Below, one piece after another: positions 7,355 to 7,629 of a DNA stretch of 7,629 bases; position 1 is the stretch's first letter; each line of letters begins with the position of its first letter. The stretch comes from CAZHRC01 sp964533865. GTDB lineage: Bacteria; Bacillota; Clostridia; Tissierellales; Peptoniphilaceae. The translations under genes and the position numbers were made by a program. The DNA is taken from positions 1 to 7,629 of the forward strand of contig CAZHRC010000038.1 in NCBI GenBank assembly GCA_964533865.1, given 5' to 3'. Under the pieces are notes generated by a model that did no database searches, was not told the DNA's origin, and saw nothing but the letters and a program-made list of their open reading frames with translations.

Positions 7355-7398
7355 AAAAGAGGGCTCCTTTCGCCAAAATGGCTTAGGAGCCTTCTTTT
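7355..7398. terminator. Strong bidirectional Rho-independent terminator after ppaC
   Basis: AAAAGAGGGCTCCT (7355-7368) pairs with AGGAGCCTTCTTTT (7385-7398) over 14 bp with a single G-U pair. The loop contains a smaller GCC/GGC stem (7372-7374 and 7380-7382). The A-run on one side and T-run on the other would let it work in both directions. It begins 12 nt after the ppaC stop codon. Confidence 0.9.
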
Positions 7399-7458
7399 GT
7401 ACTCTGAGTTACGATGAAGTACTTTTACTCTCAAACTAAAAAACGCTTTCAGATATGC

Positions 7459-7487
7459 TTTACAAAACAAACTCAGTATATTAAAAT
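7459..7487 (+). promoter_or_regulatory. Sigma-A type promoter for an unseen downstream gene
   Basis: TTTACA (7459-7464, 5 of 6 matches to TTGACA) and TAAAAT (7482-7487, 5 of 6 matches to TATAAT) are separated by 17 bp in an AT-rich stretch just after the ppaC terminator. It would start transcripts near 7494 on the plus strand. The position after a terminator and the near-consensus boxes support it, but AT-rich DNA yields such matches by chance fairly often. Confidence 0.45.
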
Positions 7488-7514
7488 GCACAATATAAAC
7501 GGCGCAAAATAGGG

Positions 7515-7548
7515 ATTTTAGCAATATTGATCGGTTTTAGAAATATTG
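7515..7548 (+). repeat. 15-bp direct repeat downstream of promoter, possible operator
   Basis: ATTTTAGCAATATTG (7515-7529) and GTTTTAGAAATATTG (7534-7548) agree at 13 of 15 positions with a 19-bp period, close to two helical turns. The first copy contains the perfect palindrome CAATATTG. The pair sits about 20 to 55 bp after the predicted transcription start, where a repressor site could act. Chance in AT-rich DNA is possible. Confidence 0.3.
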
Positions 7549-7629
7549 TCTTTTTAAGAGAAAACGTTGACCTGGCTGAAGCCATGGCAAAAGCAATGCT
7601 CGCACTAGCGACCAATGCGGCAGCTGGAA
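7527..7629 (+). CDS. Possible 5' end of a gene running off the window
   Basis: The frame is open from 7485 to the window edge. Taking TTG 7527 as a tentative start gives 34 residues: a hydrophobic stretch, then an Ala-rich amphipathic segment VDLAEAMAKAMLALA and TNAAAG. The base composition becomes coding-like from about 7565. The start is uncertain: AGGG (7511-7514) is 12 nt away, and the in-frame ATGs at 7584 and 7596 lack a clear ribosome binding site. The opposite strand is also open (7481-7627), so the direction is not secure. The upstream promoter favours the plus strand. I do not recognise the product. Confidence 0.2.
   Translation, partial: MIGFRNIVFLRENVDLAEAMAKAMLALATNAAAG

Noticed and set aside
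7481..7627. Minus-strand 3' gene end (48 codons, TAA stop) at the right edge
   Set aside because: The open frame is real and the terminator could serve it. However, the plus strand has a good promoter and an equally open frame, and the C-terminal sequence matches no family I recognise, so I leave it uncalled.
1..7629. CRISPR array, tRNA or rRNA gene, prophage or transposase gene
   Set aside because: I saw no regularly spaced repeats, cloverleaf pattern, rRNA-like sequence, integrase or transposase motif anywhere in the window.

Overview
The window looks like a chromosomal segment of a Firmicute, most likely of class Clostridia, with roughly balanced base composition. This rests on strong AGGAGG-type ribosome binding sites, tightly packed co-directional genes, the murA-recD2-comF order, and a family II (manganese-dependent) pyrophosphatase with CBS and DRTGG regulatory domains. 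I cannot name a genus from the sequence alone.

Layout. Bases 1-384 hold no credible gene. They contain non-coding, repeat-like DNA, including a 105-bp palindromic element at 206-310 bounded by 8-bp inverted repeats and holding several GC-rich hairpins. A sigma-A type promoter (385-413) then starts a run of four plus-strand genes: murA (455-1717), recD2 (1727-3961), comF (3951-4598, overlapping recD2 by 11 bp) and a 37-kDa nucleoid-associated protein of the NdpA/YejK type (4615-5619). Gaps of 9 and 16 nt plus the overlap argue for one transcript. A short intergenic stretch with two mutually exclusive hairpins and a T-run (5618-5657) follows. Next comes the CBS-DRTGG pyrophosphatase gene (5709-7343), closed by a strong, nearly symmetrical terminator at 7355-7398. 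The last 230 bases hold a good promoter-like sequence (7459-7487), a 15-bp direct repeat with a 19-bp period (7515-7548), and an open frame that runs off the edge and may be the start of another gene.

Functionally, murA commits UDP-N-acetylglucosamine to peptidoglycan. recD2 encodes a 5'-3' repair helicase, comF a phosphoribosyltransferase-like protein linked to DNA uptake, and the nucleoid-associated gene a putative DNA-binding protein, so three successive genes concern DNA behind a cell-wall gene. The pyrophosphatase removes pyrophosphate made by biosynthesis, with predicted control by adenine nucleotides. This is mostly a housekeeping region. I found no convincing new multi-gene system. 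The least explained parts are the palindromic element at the left end, the overlapping hairpins before the pyrophosphatase gene, and the unassigned right edge.
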